Part shown: one piece after another, positions 4,578 through 13,995 of the stretch
Position numbering within the stretch: the stretch's first letter is position 1
Layout: each line of letters starts with the position of its first letter
Origin: a virus
Virus record (IMG/VR): IMGVR_UViG_3300027908_000047
Location: 1-25,657 of that record
Strand: one strand, 5' to 3'
Length of the DNA stretch: 25,657 nt
The notes under the pieces: model-generated
The model's input: the letters and a program-made list of their open reading frames with translations, nothing else
The model's database searches: none
What the model was told of the DNA's origin: nothing
Translations under genes and position numbers: made by a program

Positions 4578-7207
4578 TCTTCTTCTTCGTCTAGTACATC
4601 TCCCAAGTGTTCCCATGCTGCTAAGAACTTAATAGGATCATTCTGATGCTTTGCTGCCTGTTTCCAAGCTCTGCGCACTGCTGGACTGGTTGCCATCTTG
4701 GTTAATAGCTTCCTGCCTACAAGGGTAATTACTGTGTTCGGTAAACCAAGTTTCATAAGAGCAAATACACCCATTGCAGCCTTCGGTGTTAGACCTAATG
4801 CATCGGCAAACCAAGCATTCCATTTCTTCATCTTTGCTTGAACTGGAAAGTCTTTAGCCGCCATTCTTTCTAATAACTTCTGTCCTTTCTCGCCGGTTGT
4901 TTCCTTCTTGCGACGTACACCTGTTTCAATGGCTTCTTCGCCTGCTTTTGCTACTTTTGGCTTTTTAATATTTTTTGCTTTGGTCTTAGCTATTAGATCT
5001 TTTCCTCGTTTGGCTTCACTTTTAGTTGGAATTCTATCAAGCATTTTTACATTTTTATCTAATACATTCACTTCAGCTTCTAATCCTCTAAAGAATTGGA
5101 CTGCTTCTTCGCCTCCTAATTCTCTAAGGTTATTCATTGCTGCTGCATCTTTAAGAAATGGTTTTAGCTTTTTAACATCAATCACGCCGGAAGGAGAAGT
5201 AATAGAAGAAATCATGTCGTTTAATGTCTGCTTTTCAAGATATTCTTTTACTGGCGTCCAATTAGGACTGTCTTTAAATGTGTCTTTTATTATCTTTTGA
5301 CCTTTCTGAGTCTTCCATAAGTTCAATGTTTTCTCTGGTCTTGCGCCGGTTGTAAATGCATTACTCATGTCATTAAGAATACCCTCTTGCGTTTGTTTTT
5401 TGCGGAACTGAAGATTATGAGGGTTCTTTGACTCGACAATATCCTTGGCTATCTTCCTTGTATCGGCTGATAATTGCTTCTGCATTTCTCGGTATGTCTT
5501 TGCAGCTTTCTCGTAGTTCATTTCATTCATTTTCTCAAGGATTTCGCGCTCAATCTGTAGCATTTGTTTCGGAGATAACACATTGCGCATATCTTCCACT
5601 GCTGTAGGTGACTTAATCGCTTGTGCAGCTCTTTCCCCTGCTTCTTTTTGTCTAATAGCTCTTATCGAGTCCTTGTTATACAGATTAGCTACTCTCGCAT
5701 GTTCAGCTTCAGCAAGTTCATATGCAGTTAAGGCATCAGGGTTTGCTTTCAGTCCTATACGTACATCCTGTTTAATTGCTGCTGCAACAGGTTTAAGTAT
5801 GTTCTTCACAGTAGGATCAATTGTTTCATAATTAATTAAATTATTTACTCTGCGTCCAAGTTCAATACTATTAGCCACTGGAACTTCACCATTCTGTACT
5901 ATTAATTCAATTGCCCCTCTCTGACCTTTAGGTGCTGGCGCTCTTTGAATCGTATAACCAGAATCTTCGAGAATTCCCTCTAACTTATTCATAGTTGATT
6001 CGTATTCGGGCGGCTTAGTTTTTAATGGTTTACCTGCTGTAGGGCTTTCTAATTTCTTTAATTTGTTTCCTGCTTCTTTTGCAGTACCTTCAGGATTATG
6101 CATTATTCCTTCTGCTGCTTCTTCTGCTTCGGTATATAACGGCTTGTAACCTTCTCTAGCTTCATGAAGGTTTTTTTCTATATCTTCTTTGATCCCAGTA
6201 CCTAATTCTTGCTCTGAAGGCGCTCTTTCTCCGATTGTCTCTATCTGTTTCTCTATTGCGGAATTTTCCAGTGCTTCGGCTTCGTAAACAAAATTTATAT
6301 TCTCTGGTTGGTATGCTTCGGCGTTGTATCGTGTTTCCTGAATCAATGGGGTTAATTTCTCTTGTGTGATCTTCTTACCCTTGAGATCTTGTGGTGAGAC
6401 CGCCTCTTGTGTGAAACGCTCTTGTGCTAGGGTTTCTATTGGTTCTTGAGCCTTAGATGCTACTTTCAGTTCTCTCGTCGCAAGCTCTGGTTCTTTCTCA
6501 AGGATTTCAAGCGCTGTCTGTGCTACTTTTTCTGGCTGGTTAAGATCAACACCCGAATCCTTTATCTTTGTAACGACATTATCTAAAACCTCATAGGCTC
6601 CTTGCTTTCCACCTTTGCTAAATAATCCTTTAGTGAACTGATAACTTTTACCTAATATACCTAAACCAATGTCGATAGATGCCCATTCCAAGCCTTTATC
6701 TAATAATTCCTCTGCACTTGGCTGCCTACCTTTTACAAGTTCTTCTGCTTCAAAGTGTGCAACTCCGGCAGTAGTAATACCTAAAAGATTCGCGAGTCCC
6801 GTAGCTTGTTTCTGTAATATAGGACTCTTTGCAGCTAATTTAGTAAGAGCACCGCCAAAGAAATTATATAATTTTGTAATAGGAAGAAGTGCACCAACTG
6901 CTTTACCTGTTCCTGAAGCAATATTCTCGCCTGCTTCTAATCCTGGCACTTTTTCAGATAAACCAAATGTAACTCCTGATAATAATCCTCGTATCCCTTC
7001 AGCAGTTCCTAATTCGGCAGCTCTTTCAAATTCCCCTTCAGCTTCCGGTTCAAATCCCTTCTCTCTAGATTCTTCTGAAATAACATCATGCACAGGAGAT
7101 TTCTTAGGTTCTTCTACTGTCCAGCCTTCAGTCAATGTATTCTCTTTTTTCTTTGGTTCCTCATCGACTGTCCAGCCTTGAGTTAAACCTTTTACTTCTT
7201 CAGCCAT
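4574..7207 (-). CDS. Large internal virion / DNA-ejection protein
   Basis: This 877-residue, strongly helical and charged protein starts with a tandem repeat: LTQGWTVDEEPKKK (8-21) and LTEGWTVEEPKK (25-36). A Gly/Ala-rich hydrophobic region at about 75-150 (FGLSEKVPGLEAGENIASG, then GALLPITKLYNFFGGAL) could contact membranes. The middle is long coiled-coil-like helix. The C-terminus (about 795-877) has another apolar helix (AAMGVFALMKLGLPNTVITL) and an acidic end. Position, size and composition match the ejection proteins of podoviruses (P22 gp16, T7 gp15/gp16 class), which leave the capsid to form the channel for DNA entry. No lytic transglycosylase motif is evident. It overlaps the upstream gene by 16 nt. 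Confidence 0.65.
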   Translation of the reverse strand: MAEEVKGLTQGWTVDEEPKKKENTLTEGWTVEEPKKSPVHDVISEESREKGFEPEAEGEFERAAELGTAEGIRGLLSGVTFGLSEKVPGLEAGENIASGTGKAVGALLPITKLYNFFGGALTKLAAKSPILQKQATGLANLLGITTAGVAHFEAEELVKGRQPSAEELLDKGLEWASIDIGLGILGKSYQFTKGLFSKGGKQGAYEVLDNVVTKIKDSGVDLNQPEKVAQTALEILEKEPELATRELKVASKAQEPIETLAQERFTQEAVSPQDLKGKKITQEKLTPLIQETRYNAEAYQPENINFVYEAEALENSAIEKQIETIGERAPSEQELGTGIKEDIEKNLHEAREGYKPLYTEAEEAAEGIMHNPEGTAKEAGNKLKKLESPTAGKPLKTKPPEYESTMNKLEGILEDSGYTIQRAPAPKGQRGAIELIVQNGEVPVANSIELGRRVNNLINYETIDPTVKNILKPVAAAIKQDVRIGLKANPDALTAYELAEAEHARVANLYNKDSIRAIRQKEAGERAAQAIKSPTAVEDMRNVLSPKQMLQIEREILEKMNEMNYEKAAKTYREMQKQLSADTRKIAKDIVESKNPHNLQFRKKQTQEGILNDMSNAFTTGARPEKTLNLWKTQKGQKIIKDTFKDSPNWTPVKEYLEKQTLNDMISSITSPSGVIDVKKLKPFLKDAAAMNNLRELGGEEAVQFFRGLEAEVNVLDKNVKMLDRIPTKSEAKRGKDLIAKTKAKNIKKPKVAKAGEEAIETGVRRKKETTGEKGQKLLERMAAKDFPVQAKMKKWNAWFADALGLTPKAAMGVFALMKLGLPNTVITLVGRKLLTKMATSPAVRRAWKQAAKHQNDPIKFLAAWEHLGDVLDEEED

Positions 7208-8280
7208 CTGACACCATCGCTATAGTATTTCTGACCATCAGGCGAAGTAATTGTCTTGCCTTTAAGTTCTTTTACATTCTTCATTTCTTGTTCTGGAATT
7301 GTACCTTTCGGTGCTTCTTCTCCGGCTAAATCATAATCCATCATTGCATCGCTAAGTGTTTCAGATTCTCTATCGAATTTAGAAACAACATCTTTGGGAG
7401 GAGTACCATCATATTTATCGTATAGAGCCATTCTAGCTTGTGCTCTGTTAAGTGCTTGAGTAGCGAAATGTTTTAAGGCTTTGATTTTACCTGGAATTGA
7501 CCAAGGTGCGTCTGTAGCTCTAATCTGGTATTTATCTTGGATGATCTTCAGCTTTTGAGTAGCTATAGGACCAGAAGGGTTAAATGTCTTCACGATAGGC
7601 TCGATCAATGGAAAGGAAACAGCCTCTAATTCGGCAGCTTTCTCGGTGTTCAATAAACCTTTAAGAGGACCATATACTCCTAATTCTTTGGCTAGCTTCG
7701 AAGCATATTCAATGTTTTCGACGGTTGACTGAAGCTTAGGAATTTCTTTGGTTAGATCGATATAATCTTCTGCTTGCTTTTCCTGAATTTTCTTATCAAA
7801 TGCGCTTACCTTTCCGCCGGCAGTAACTTGATGTTTGTATAGATCTGTCGCTTGCTGAAGAGGTAGATTTCCTTTGAATTTTCCTTTGGTTTCATCGTCA
7901 ATATCGAGTTTATCAATCAAAGTATCGGCAGCTACTCTTTCGGAATCTTCTTTAGCTTGTTCTTTATTAGCTTTATTTGTTGTAATAGTATTCTTTGCTG
8001 CGGAATTTCCTTCAACGGCTTGGGCACGTCTCTTCGTTTCGGCAAATTGGGATGCACCTAAATAATTCTTAAATGCAGTTTGTTTAGCTTGAGGATTGTA
8101 TGTTTTAGTTCCTGTCACGGCATCGAGTATCTGCCTTGGTGATGCATCCGGCGGTAAACTACTAATTGATTTCTGTAGCGCCATCTCATCTGCACGGTTC
8201 TGGTATCCTTCAGATACACCTTTACCTATAGATTCAAATGCACCTGACCAGTCGTTTTCTTTAGGAAGAATTGTTACCAT
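7192..8280 (-). CDS. Ejection-type internal virion protein
   Basis: This 362-residue, largely helical protein begins MVTILPKENDWSGAFESIGK. It has many Lys, Glu, Gln and Ala residues and a coiled-coil-like stretch around 165-205 (EKQAEDYIDLTKEIPKLQST). The C-terminus is TITSPDGQKYYSDGVRWLKK, a short beta motif that often ends virion proteins. It lies between a 177-aa Gly-rich protein and the 877-aa protein. This three-gene set matches the three ejection proteins of P22-like phages (gp7, gp20, gp16) by position. The equivalence is inferred from order and composition, not sequence identity. Confidence 0.6.
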   Translation of the reverse strand: MVTILPKENDWSGAFESIGKGVSEGYQNRADEMALQKSISSLPPDASPRQILDAVTGTKTYNPQAKQTAFKNYLGASQFAETKRRAQAVEGNSAAKNTITTNKANKEQAKEDSERVAADTLIDKLDIDDETKGKFKGNLPLQQATDLYKHQVTAGGKVSAFDKKIQEKQAEDYIDLTKEIPKLQSTVENIEYASKLAKELGVYGPLKGLLNTEKAAELEAVSFPLIEPIVKTFNPSGPIATQKLKIIQDKYQIRATDAPWSIPGKIKALKHFATQALNRAQARMALYDKYDGTPPKDVVSKFDRESETLSDAMMDYDLAGEEAPKGTIPEQEMKNVKELKGKTITSPDGQKYYSDGVRWLKK

Positions 8281-8283
8281 TGT

Positions 8284-8817
8284 TTACCCCGCGATGATGC
8301 TTTTAGCTGCATTTAGTATTCCTGTTCCTGCACCTGGGATTGCTCCACCTATTGCGTTTCCAGCACCTTGACCTATACCTTTAACAAGTCCTTGCAATGC
8401 GCCCTCTGTTCCTGGCTTGTAGATATTCTCAACGCCTTGTCTTCCAATAGCCGTATTAAGACCACTGATCCTGTTTTGCTTCTGATTCTGCTGTGCACCA
8501 TACATTAACTCTGCTAGTTTCGATTGTAGGTCTCCGCCTGCTTTGGTTGCTGCATTGACGTTAGCTGAACCAAAACCTTGACCTGCGAATTTCTCTAGAA
8601 TGCCTGGTAGTATCTTCTCTTGGAAATTCTTCAGTGCCGGCTCAGATACACCTTTTTCGAATTCTTCTTTATTAAACTCACCAAAGATATCTTTCAATGG
8701 TCCTTCGCCGCTTGTGATTCCTTCTTTGATAAGACCCAGCAATTCTTCTTGATCCGGCGTTAAGGTAGAAGCACTCTTGATCTTTCCTTTAGTTCCTGTT
8801 AAAAACCCTTTAGGCAT
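8284..8817 (-). CDS. Small ejection-type protein with Gly/Ala-rich tail
   Basis: This 177-residue protein begins MPKGFLTGTKGKIKSASTLT, with AGAGGAATT before the ATG. Residues about 18-130 are helical and polar. Residues about 130-177 are a Gly/Ala/Ile-rich apolar segment (GIGQGAGNAIGGAIPGAGTG) typical of membrane-seeking ends in P22 gp7-like ejection proteins. It stands first in the putative three-gene ejection set and is followed after 3 nt by the next member. A minor internal head protein is the alternative. Confidence 0.6.
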   Translation of the reverse strand: MPKGFLTGTKGKIKSASTLTPDQEELLGLIKEGITSGEGPLKDIFGEFNKEEFEKGVSEPALKNFQEKILPGILEKFAGQGFGSANVNAATKAGGDLQSKLAELMYGAQQNQKQNRISGLNTAIGRQGVENIYKPGTEGALQGLVKGIGQGAGNAIGGAIPGAGTGILNAAKSIIAG

Positions 8818-8826
8818 AATTCCTCT

Positions 8827-9297
8827 TTATTTTGTATATTCAAGTGTTATATTAACTATGTAATTCAACCATGCTCCGTTAGTTGTATAAACATAAACAT
8901 TAGTTGGATCTAGCAATAAACCAATTCCATTAGCAGGGGCAACCGGATCATTGTAAGGTAAAGGCAATCCAAGAGCTGCTATAGGATGCGCGTCTTGTGC
9001 TGTTCCGCTAAAGGAAACCAATGTGTCTATCGAAGCTATCCCGTGCGCAATAGGTGTCAATCCTGGTATCACTGTGATTGTACTTACTAATGTTTTTGTC
9101 CATATCGGCTTGCCATCTACCCATCTAAAGCTTGTCTGCCGCTCTGTAAAAAAATGGCTCTCGTCATCAATTGTTGCGTTTATTGCGTTTGCTAATACTA
9201 TATGGTTTTGTTGAAGCTGATATTGAAACTGTTCTTTCTGGTCTTCTTCTTTGCCTTCATACTTCTGCCAACTAAAATTAGGTTGTACTTTGCTCAT
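8827..9297 (-). CDS. Virion protein of unknown role
   Basis: This 156-residue protein begins MSKVQPNFSWQKYEGKEEDQ. The helical, charged N-terminal 50 residues lead into a beta-rich part with RWVDGKPIWTKTL (about 57-69) and a C-terminal NVYVYTTNGAWLNYIVNITL. The motif of a requested-change strand plus 'xVDGKPIWxKT' and a 'Y-x-AWLNYIVNIT' ending is common in phage virion proteins found next to fibres or tail tips. The start shares TAATG with the tail-hub stop. I cannot assign a family. Confidence 0.6.
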   Translation of the reverse strand: MSKVQPNFSWQKYEGKEEDQKEQFQYQLQQNHIVLANAINATIDDESHFFTERQTSFRWVDGKPIWTKTLVSTITVIPGLTPIAHGIASIDTLVSFSGTAQDAHPIAALGLPLPYNDPVAPANGIGLLLDPTNVYVYTTNGAWLNYIVNITLEYTK

Positions 9298-11630
9298 TAG
9301 TTAAATATCCTTCCGGCAGGTTTGAAATAAGGCACCATCGCATGAATATAAATCGGTTGGTCAGTCTCATCTTCAATTGTGTAATTCTGATAAAACCTTA
9401 TTGTGTGCTCTTTTCCTACTGCGCCTACATATATCCTTTTCCAGACTTTAGTTTGATTTGTTGTAGGACTCATTGCATCTTTAGTATTGAATGTTAGTAT
9501 GTTCTCTTGATAGAAGCCTGCTGGATTACCTGACCCATCTATATAGAGCTGATCGTTGACATAGAACTGCACTCTTAAGGTTGAATTCTGATTAGCAGAT
9601 ACGAACAAATCCACATATCCTAATCGAGCAAATTGACCTGTCTCTATAAAAGGATTGAAGTTCTTCGTTATTACATTCATCAGCACAGGGACATAATCAC
9701 CAGCTACGTTTGTCTGTAAATTATCACTGTTAAGTTCAAATACTCTGTCAAACTGGTCGCCCCCGAGATCTAGTAATGCATTCTTCTGAAGCTGATATGA
9801 ATCCCATGTGTCCAGCATGTCTTCCCATCGAGTAAATGTAGTGCTCCAGGTAGGCACATTAGTCACTTGTCCGAAACCAATACAGCTAAGAGGAAATGAA
9901 TATATTGCATAAGTCCCATCGAGATAGTTATATGCCAATACATTATCTGACGCAGTATTCGTTGTCTGAGCTTGAGGACCACTATTGTAGCAAAGCCAGC
10001 CTTCCTTGATGTCGTCGAATCTCTCACCGTAGGATTGCTGTATGCTTGTCTGATTTAAGAATGGTACCGGAACCTGTTGAGATAGTCTTGTTGGGTCAGT
10101 GAAGTCAGGAAGGTGGTCATCTGCTCGTTTTATGTTAACTCCATCAGAACCGACAATCCCAGGTTTACCCACTGTAGAGAACCAAGTATCATAGTTTATG
10201 TCACCGAAATCAGAATCACAGTCCCAGACATTATTTGTTGAGTCCCACCTAAAAGGATCATTCTCATCTGCGGTATATCTAAACACTCTTTCTGATGAAG
10301 CAAATCTTACTATAAGGTCAGTATTGATATATCCGAATGTACGTATTGCCTCACTTGTTGGAGCTTGACGGAACCCACCATTGACAAAAATAAGTGGCTG
10401 AAGAATGACTGACCAGTATATAGTATTAGGTTGCTGACCATTAGCCTGAGTTGTGACATTGATAAGAAGAAGCCTGTCTCTATATGCAAAGACATGAAGG
10501 CAACGAGTTATATCATAATTTAATGGAATACCACCCGAAGATGTTGTTAACTTTAATGTAAGACTTGTATTAAGATAATGTATTGATATTCCGTCATAGT
10601 AAAATATTGGATCTACATTGTTAGTAAAGAATGCTTTGAATTGAAAATTAGTTAATGAAAAGAAGTTAGTTATTGACCCATGAAATAATTGACCATATAT
10701 ACCAACTGTTGCATCAAAGACATCCCCACTTGCAGGAGCTGTTGTAAATGTGACTGTGTAAGCCCCTGTGACATAATTTATGCTGCCGGTGACAAAACCT
10801 ACTACATTAAATCCACCAACCCCATTATCTGTGAACGAAGTGACCAATGAATTTAAAGGAGGAGGAGGTGTACCACCAAAATATTCCGAAATTACAACTG
10901 TGCCAGGCACTAATGGATGACCTGATAATGTTCCTGAGAATGTCTGAGTAGCTCCGTCGCCTGTAAAGATTGCTGATTGATAGTAGTCATGCGGTATCTC
11001 ACTTATTCCATTAATTGCTTGAGCTTGCATTGCTAATATACCCGAGATTGGAACTATGATACCTACGCGGTGCTGATCGAATACCATTACTTGCTGGATA
11101 CTGTTCTGCGCGAAGTACTGCTTGATACCCATGATTGCTAGATTCCCAGGAGATGCGCTGTCCCAAATGATAAATATAGAGCTGTATGTATTTGATGGTG
11201 GTGCTGTATTAAATGTTATAGAATAAGCTCCAGTAACAATATTGACAGTACCTGAACCGCCTGCACTACCTATGAGATTTATGACAGTAGAAGATGCATC
11301 AGATAAATATGAGAATGTCTCTGCTGAAGTTCCTACAACAATAGTCCCATATGCAAAGAAGTTAGTCGTTGTTGGGAGAATCGGAGATAGCATTGTACCC
11401 AGATAACCAGTGAATGTCTTTGTTACCCCATCAGGAGTTCCAAGGCTTTGAATGTTTCTGTAGCTCATAGTTGCAAAAAGACGGTATCCTTCGATCTTCT
11501 CAAGAACTCCACGATACAAGTGAGCATTAATCATGACTTGGTATGCATCACGAGGTAATAGCCATGGTTCAACCCCTTCGTCAAAACCAGTACGGAAGTT
11601 AGATATAGGGAAACCTTGATACTCTTTCAT
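9297..11630 (-). CDS. Tail hub / packaged-DNA stabilisation protein, P22 gp10-like
   Basis: This 777-residue protein opens with DAYQVMINAHLYRGVLEKIEGY (about 28-49), a signature seen near the N-terminus of gp10-like hub proteins. Two related beta insertions follow at about 67-156 and 225-313. Each opens with DG-x-T-x-TF-x-G and closes with (G)S-x-N-x-VTGAY-x-x-TF-x-TAP. The centre has propeller-like blades such as RDRLLLINV and SERVFRYTADENDPF. The C-terminus is a beta-sandwich. In P22, gp10 plugs the portal after packaging and binds spike and needle. It is flanked by the small tail protein (11630-12205) and another virion protein, all coupled by TAATG. The function is inferred from this family resemblance. 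Confidence 0.7.
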   Translation of the reverse strand: MKEYQGFPISNFRTGFDEGVEPWLLPRDAYQVMINAHLYRGVLEKIEGYRLFATMSYRNIQSLGTPDGVTKTFTGYLGTMLSPILPTTTNFFAYGTIVVGTSAETFSYLSDASSTVINLIGSAGGSGTVNIVTGAYSITFNTAPPSNTYSSIFIIWDSASPGNLAIMGIKQYFAQNSIQQVMVFDQHRVGIIVPISGILAMQAQAINGISEIPHDYYQSAIFTGDGATQTFSGTLSGHPLVPGTVVISEYFGGTPPPPLNSLVTSFTDNGVGGFNVVGFVTGSINYVTGAYTVTFTTAPASGDVFDATVGIYGQLFHGSITNFFSLTNFQFKAFFTNNVDPIFYYDGISIHYLNTSLTLKLTTSSGGIPLNYDITRCLHVFAYRDRLLLINVTTQANGQQPNTIYWSVILQPLIFVNGGFRQAPTSEAIRTFGYINTDLIVRFASSERVFRYTADENDPFRWDSTNNVWDCDSDFGDINYDTWFSTVGKPGIVGSDGVNIKRADDHLPDFTDPTRLSQQVPVPFLNQTSIQQSYGERFDDIKEGWLCYNSGPQAQTTNTASDNVLAYNYLDGTYAIYSFPLSCIGFGQVTNVPTWSTTFTRWEDMLDTWDSYQLQKNALLDLGGDQFDRVFELNSDNLQTNVAGDYVPVLMNVITKNFNPFIETGQFARLGYVDLFVSANQNSTLRVQFYVNDQLYIDGSGNPAGFYQENILTFNTKDAMSPTTNQTKVWKRIYVGAVGKEHTIRFYQNYTIEDETDQPIYIHAMVPYFKPAGRIFN

Positions 11631-12205
11631 TATATCGGCCAGTATATGTATTTATATGAGGCACTGTATGAAGATGAATCTGTAGTAGCTACCTGAAAGT
11701 TATTACCTACGATCGCTACTGATAATGTTACCTGGCTACCTGTCACTGGGTAAGGTTGCTGCCAGAAAGGAACTCCACCAACCATGTTAAAACTGAATGT
11801 AAGCGACTGATTTGTTAATGCAGGAATACGGCCTTGAATCATCACAAAACCGATACAATCATTAGGTACTGCGAAAATAGTGGTAAAAGAAGGAGTTAAG
11901 GCTGCTATGGCTGTGGCACTGATTCCTGAAACTGGTCTCTTTGCTCCATTCCAACTAAAGATATTATTTCCGATTGTATAAATTACGGCTGCAATACCAG
12001 TTCCCATTGATATAATGTCACTACCTTGATTAGGCATAGACATCTTATTATGTGACCCATCTGTAGGTGTATTAGCTAGATTATCAGTCCAGATATGATC
12101 GACTTGCATTGCAGTGTTTATATATTGGAAGTTATTCAGTATCGGTACTTGAGTTGATGCTATCTGCTGGTTTCCCTGTGGAACGTTAGGTGTATAGATT
12201 GTCAT
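11630..12205 (-). CDS. Virion protein, probable tail accessory
   Basis: This 191-residue protein begins MTIYTPNVPQGNQQIASTQV and has AGGAGACTC before the ATG. It is beta-rich, with a helix-free pattern such as GIAAVIYTIGNNIFSWNGAK (about 70-89) and a C-terminal SYKYIYWPI. The N-terminal 'NVPQxxQxIAxTQxPIxxNF' pattern is typical of small virion proteins that precede tail-hub genes. The stop overlaps the start of the 777-aa hub. A minor tail or decoration role is likely, but I recognise no specific family. Confidence 0.6.
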   Translation of the reverse strand: MTIYTPNVPQGNQQIASTQVPILNNFQYINTAMQVDHIWTDNLANTPTDGSHNKMSMPNQGSDIISMGTGIAAVIYTIGNNIFSWNGAKRPVSGISATAIAALTPSFTTIFAVPNDCIGFVMIQGRIPALTNQSLTFSFNMVGGVPFWQQPYPVTGSQVTLSVAIVGNNFQVATTDSSSYSASYKYIYWPI

Positions 12206-12213
12206 TGAGTCTC

Positions 12214-13206
12214 CTAAAAAGTTGGAACTGATCTTGTATAAATCAGCTCTTCGTATGTGTCTTGCATGCAGATGTCTTTGAATCTCAGAAACTCAGGCAT
12301 GTATTGATCGTATTGGTCCATCTGGTTGAATAGCTTGAATCTGTGAAGCGCTGCACCCAAAGCAATCAAAGGACCTAGATCAGGACGAAAAGGGACGTCT
12401 GTGTAATTGATGAAAGCCAGCGGTATCTTGATTCCTTGCATCTTGATGACGTAGACTTGATCAGGAATTGGCCTCAGTACGTACATATTTACTGCATTGA
12501 GTGTTGCCTGCGTCGCGTCTGTGATAGCTTGCTGTGGAAAGAATAAGATGCCTTGCGGACGATTTGAGAAATATGTCTGGGATGTTGCCGTGATTGTTGT
12601 GTTTGCTGCCGGTATATTAGGAAAAACTAAAGAAGAAACTACGCCACTAGAATATGTAACTGTACCGCTGCCGCCAGTAAAAGGAGAAATAGCATTAACA
12701 AGGTTTCCCGTGGTCGCATTGATTGGGATATCTTGCATGACTTGAGTGCCATCTGTGACATATAAACTCCTTTGTATGATTGGGTATGCTGATGTATTAA
12801 AACTGAAACTATTAAGAGTGCCGTTTCCATTGCCTACTACGATCTTATTTTCATTCTGAGGGTAATCTTGATAGAATGTGTCAGGACTTAGATACCATTC
12901 AATAGGGAAACCGTCAGCCCATACACTAGGATTTACTGTTTGAAACCCTGCCGGAGCTAAATATTGGTCAACCCCCTCTTGTGTAAAGAATTCATAGAAT
13001 GTGTAGCCCCAGAAGATCTTTAACTCCTTGGGCAACACATATTGATAGTAATAATTGATAAGAGTCGCGCATTGGGCATCTGAATACATGGAAGCATCAG
13101 GGATACCACAAATCGAACGGAACTCACTCAGGATGGCATTGAAGTTCCAGCCGGCAGTAGAGTTGGTATTTGTTAAAGGATAGCCACTGATAGGTCCAAT
13201 GCTCAT
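12214..13206 (-). CDS. Head-tail adaptor-like protein with beta insertion
   Basis: This 330-residue protein has a helical N-terminus (NFNAILSEFRSICGIPDASM, about 21-40) of the type seen in podovirus adaptor proteins. A beta insertion lies at about 122-212 (VGNGNGTLNSFSF to TTITATSQTY). A helical C-terminus includes FLRFKDICMQDTYEELIYTR near the end. The insertion resembles the beta modules inside the 777-aa hub. It lies between the coat-protein block and the tail genes, where P22-type genomes carry the gp4-like portal adaptor. Its start overlaps the preceding stop (TAATG). The adaptor role is inferred from position and helical architecture. Confidence 0.55.
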   Translation of the reverse strand: MSIGPISGYPLTNTNSTAGWNFNAILSEFRSICGIPDASMYSDAQCATLINYYYQYVLPKELKIFWGYTFYEFFTQEGVDQYLAPAGFQTVNPSVWADGFPIEWYLSPDTFYQDYPQNENKIVVGNGNGTLNSFSFNTSAYPIIQRSLYVTDGTQVMQDIPINATTGNLVNAISPFTGGSGTVTYSSGVVSSLVFPNIPAANTTITATSQTYFSNRPQGILFFPQQAITDATQATLNAVNMYVLRPIPDQVYVIKMQGIKIPLAFINYTDVPFRPDLGPLIALGAALHRFKLFNQMDQYDQYMPEFLRFKDICMQDTYEELIYTRSVPTF

Positions 13207-13601
13207 TATGCAGCCCTCTCACAGACAAAGTGTGTTTTGTAGCCGGCAATGTATATCTCTGGTAAACCGGTTTGTGCATTCTTTCGGTATTTCTCGATAT
13301 TCTCTCTGCAACCTTCTAGATTCTTTATTACCTCTCTTGGAAGCGGATACTCTTGACCGTCTACCAATGTATAATTCTTAAAAGGATGCGTCTTGCTAGC
13401 ATAATGAAACTCAAGTGGATACCCAGGATCGCGTTGGTTTCTGAATGTAATCTTCTCATACTGTGGGACTTCGTTAGCAATTACAACTTTCTTGTCTTGA
13501 AGCTTTTCTCTTACTTCCTCTATCGATTCATTAGCTGGACCTGTTAAGTGATCCTCTTGCAATTTCTCTACTGGAACTTTTTTTACTTTTTTAAATGCCA
13601 T
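13206..13601 (-). CDS. Small head/connector protein (131 aa)
   Basis: The best start is the ATG at 13599-13601, preceded by AGGAAATAT, giving MAFKKVKKVPVEKLQEDH. A longer frame reaching 13727 would overlap the upstream gene without a ribosome site. The N-terminus is basic. The middle has KITFRNQRDPGYPLEFHYAS, and the end has LPEIYIAGYKTHFVCERAA. It could be a head-completion or connector protein because it sits between coat-associated and adaptor genes. I do not recognise a family. Confidence 0.65.
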   Translation of the reverse strand: MAFKKVKKVPVEKLQEDHLTGPANESIEEVREKLQDKKVVIANEVPQYEKITFRNQRDPGYPLEFHYASKTHPFKNYTLVDGQEYPLPREVIKNLEGCRENIEKYRKNAQTGLPEIYIAGYKTHFVCERAA

Positions 13602-13608
13602 ATATTTC

Positions 13609-13974
13609 CTAAACGTTAATTGGTTGTGTGTTGTACATGAGACCAGGTGGTTGCCCAGCCAAAGGAGGGTATGATATAATGTTGATCTGACCGCCTCCCA
13701 CGTACGAATTAAATAAGCTTGTATCAATCGGGAAACCTTGAATATCGTAGAGCGCGAAAGTCATTGCAATCGTGTCTAAGCTTCCCATGATGTATCTATT
13801 GCGGTTCACCTGGTACATGCCTAGCACGCCAGAGAAAGTTATCGTCATGCCGGTCACCAAATAGAATGCGCCAGTCTCAGCAACAGAGGAAACGGTCACA
13901 ACGCCTGGCTTACCTTGCGTGATGTTAGTTACCATGTAGACTGTCTCTGGGGGGAATCCAACGGGTGATGTCAT
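13609..13974 (-). CDS. Virion protein with FCCH-like beta domain (paralogue of next gene upstream)
   Basis: This 121-residue protein has AGGTAAAC before its ATG. Nearly all of it (about 13-104) aligns with residues about 97-192 of the neighbouring 248-aa protein. Shared elements are PGVVTV, GMT-[VI]-T, SGV-x-GM, NRYI, F-x-LYD, G-x-P-[VI]-x-T and ISYPP. This order (VT...SGV.GM...N.R.Y....F.LYD..G...DT) resembles the FCCH-type beta domains I know from many phage virion proteins. It probably decorates the capsid or connects to the coat. The two genes arose by tandem duplication. Confidence 0.65.
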   Translation of the reverse strand: MTSPVGFPPETVYMVTNITQGKPGVVTVSSVAETGAFYLVTGMTITFSGVLGMYQVNRNRYIMGSLDTIAMTFALYDIQGFPIDTSLFNSYVGGGQINIISYPPLAGQPPGLMYNTQPINV

Positions 13975-13995
13975 GTTTACCTATTTTATTAATAA

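Noticed and set aside
6669-7181. 170-codon rightward frame inside the 877-aa gene
   Set aside because: Ser/Pro/Asn-rich mirror of a helical coding region with no ribosome site or context.
13602-13727. Extended N-terminus for the 131-aa connector gene
   Set aside because: It overlaps the preceding gene, reads as out-of-frame sequence, and a good ribosome site precedes the ATG at 13601.
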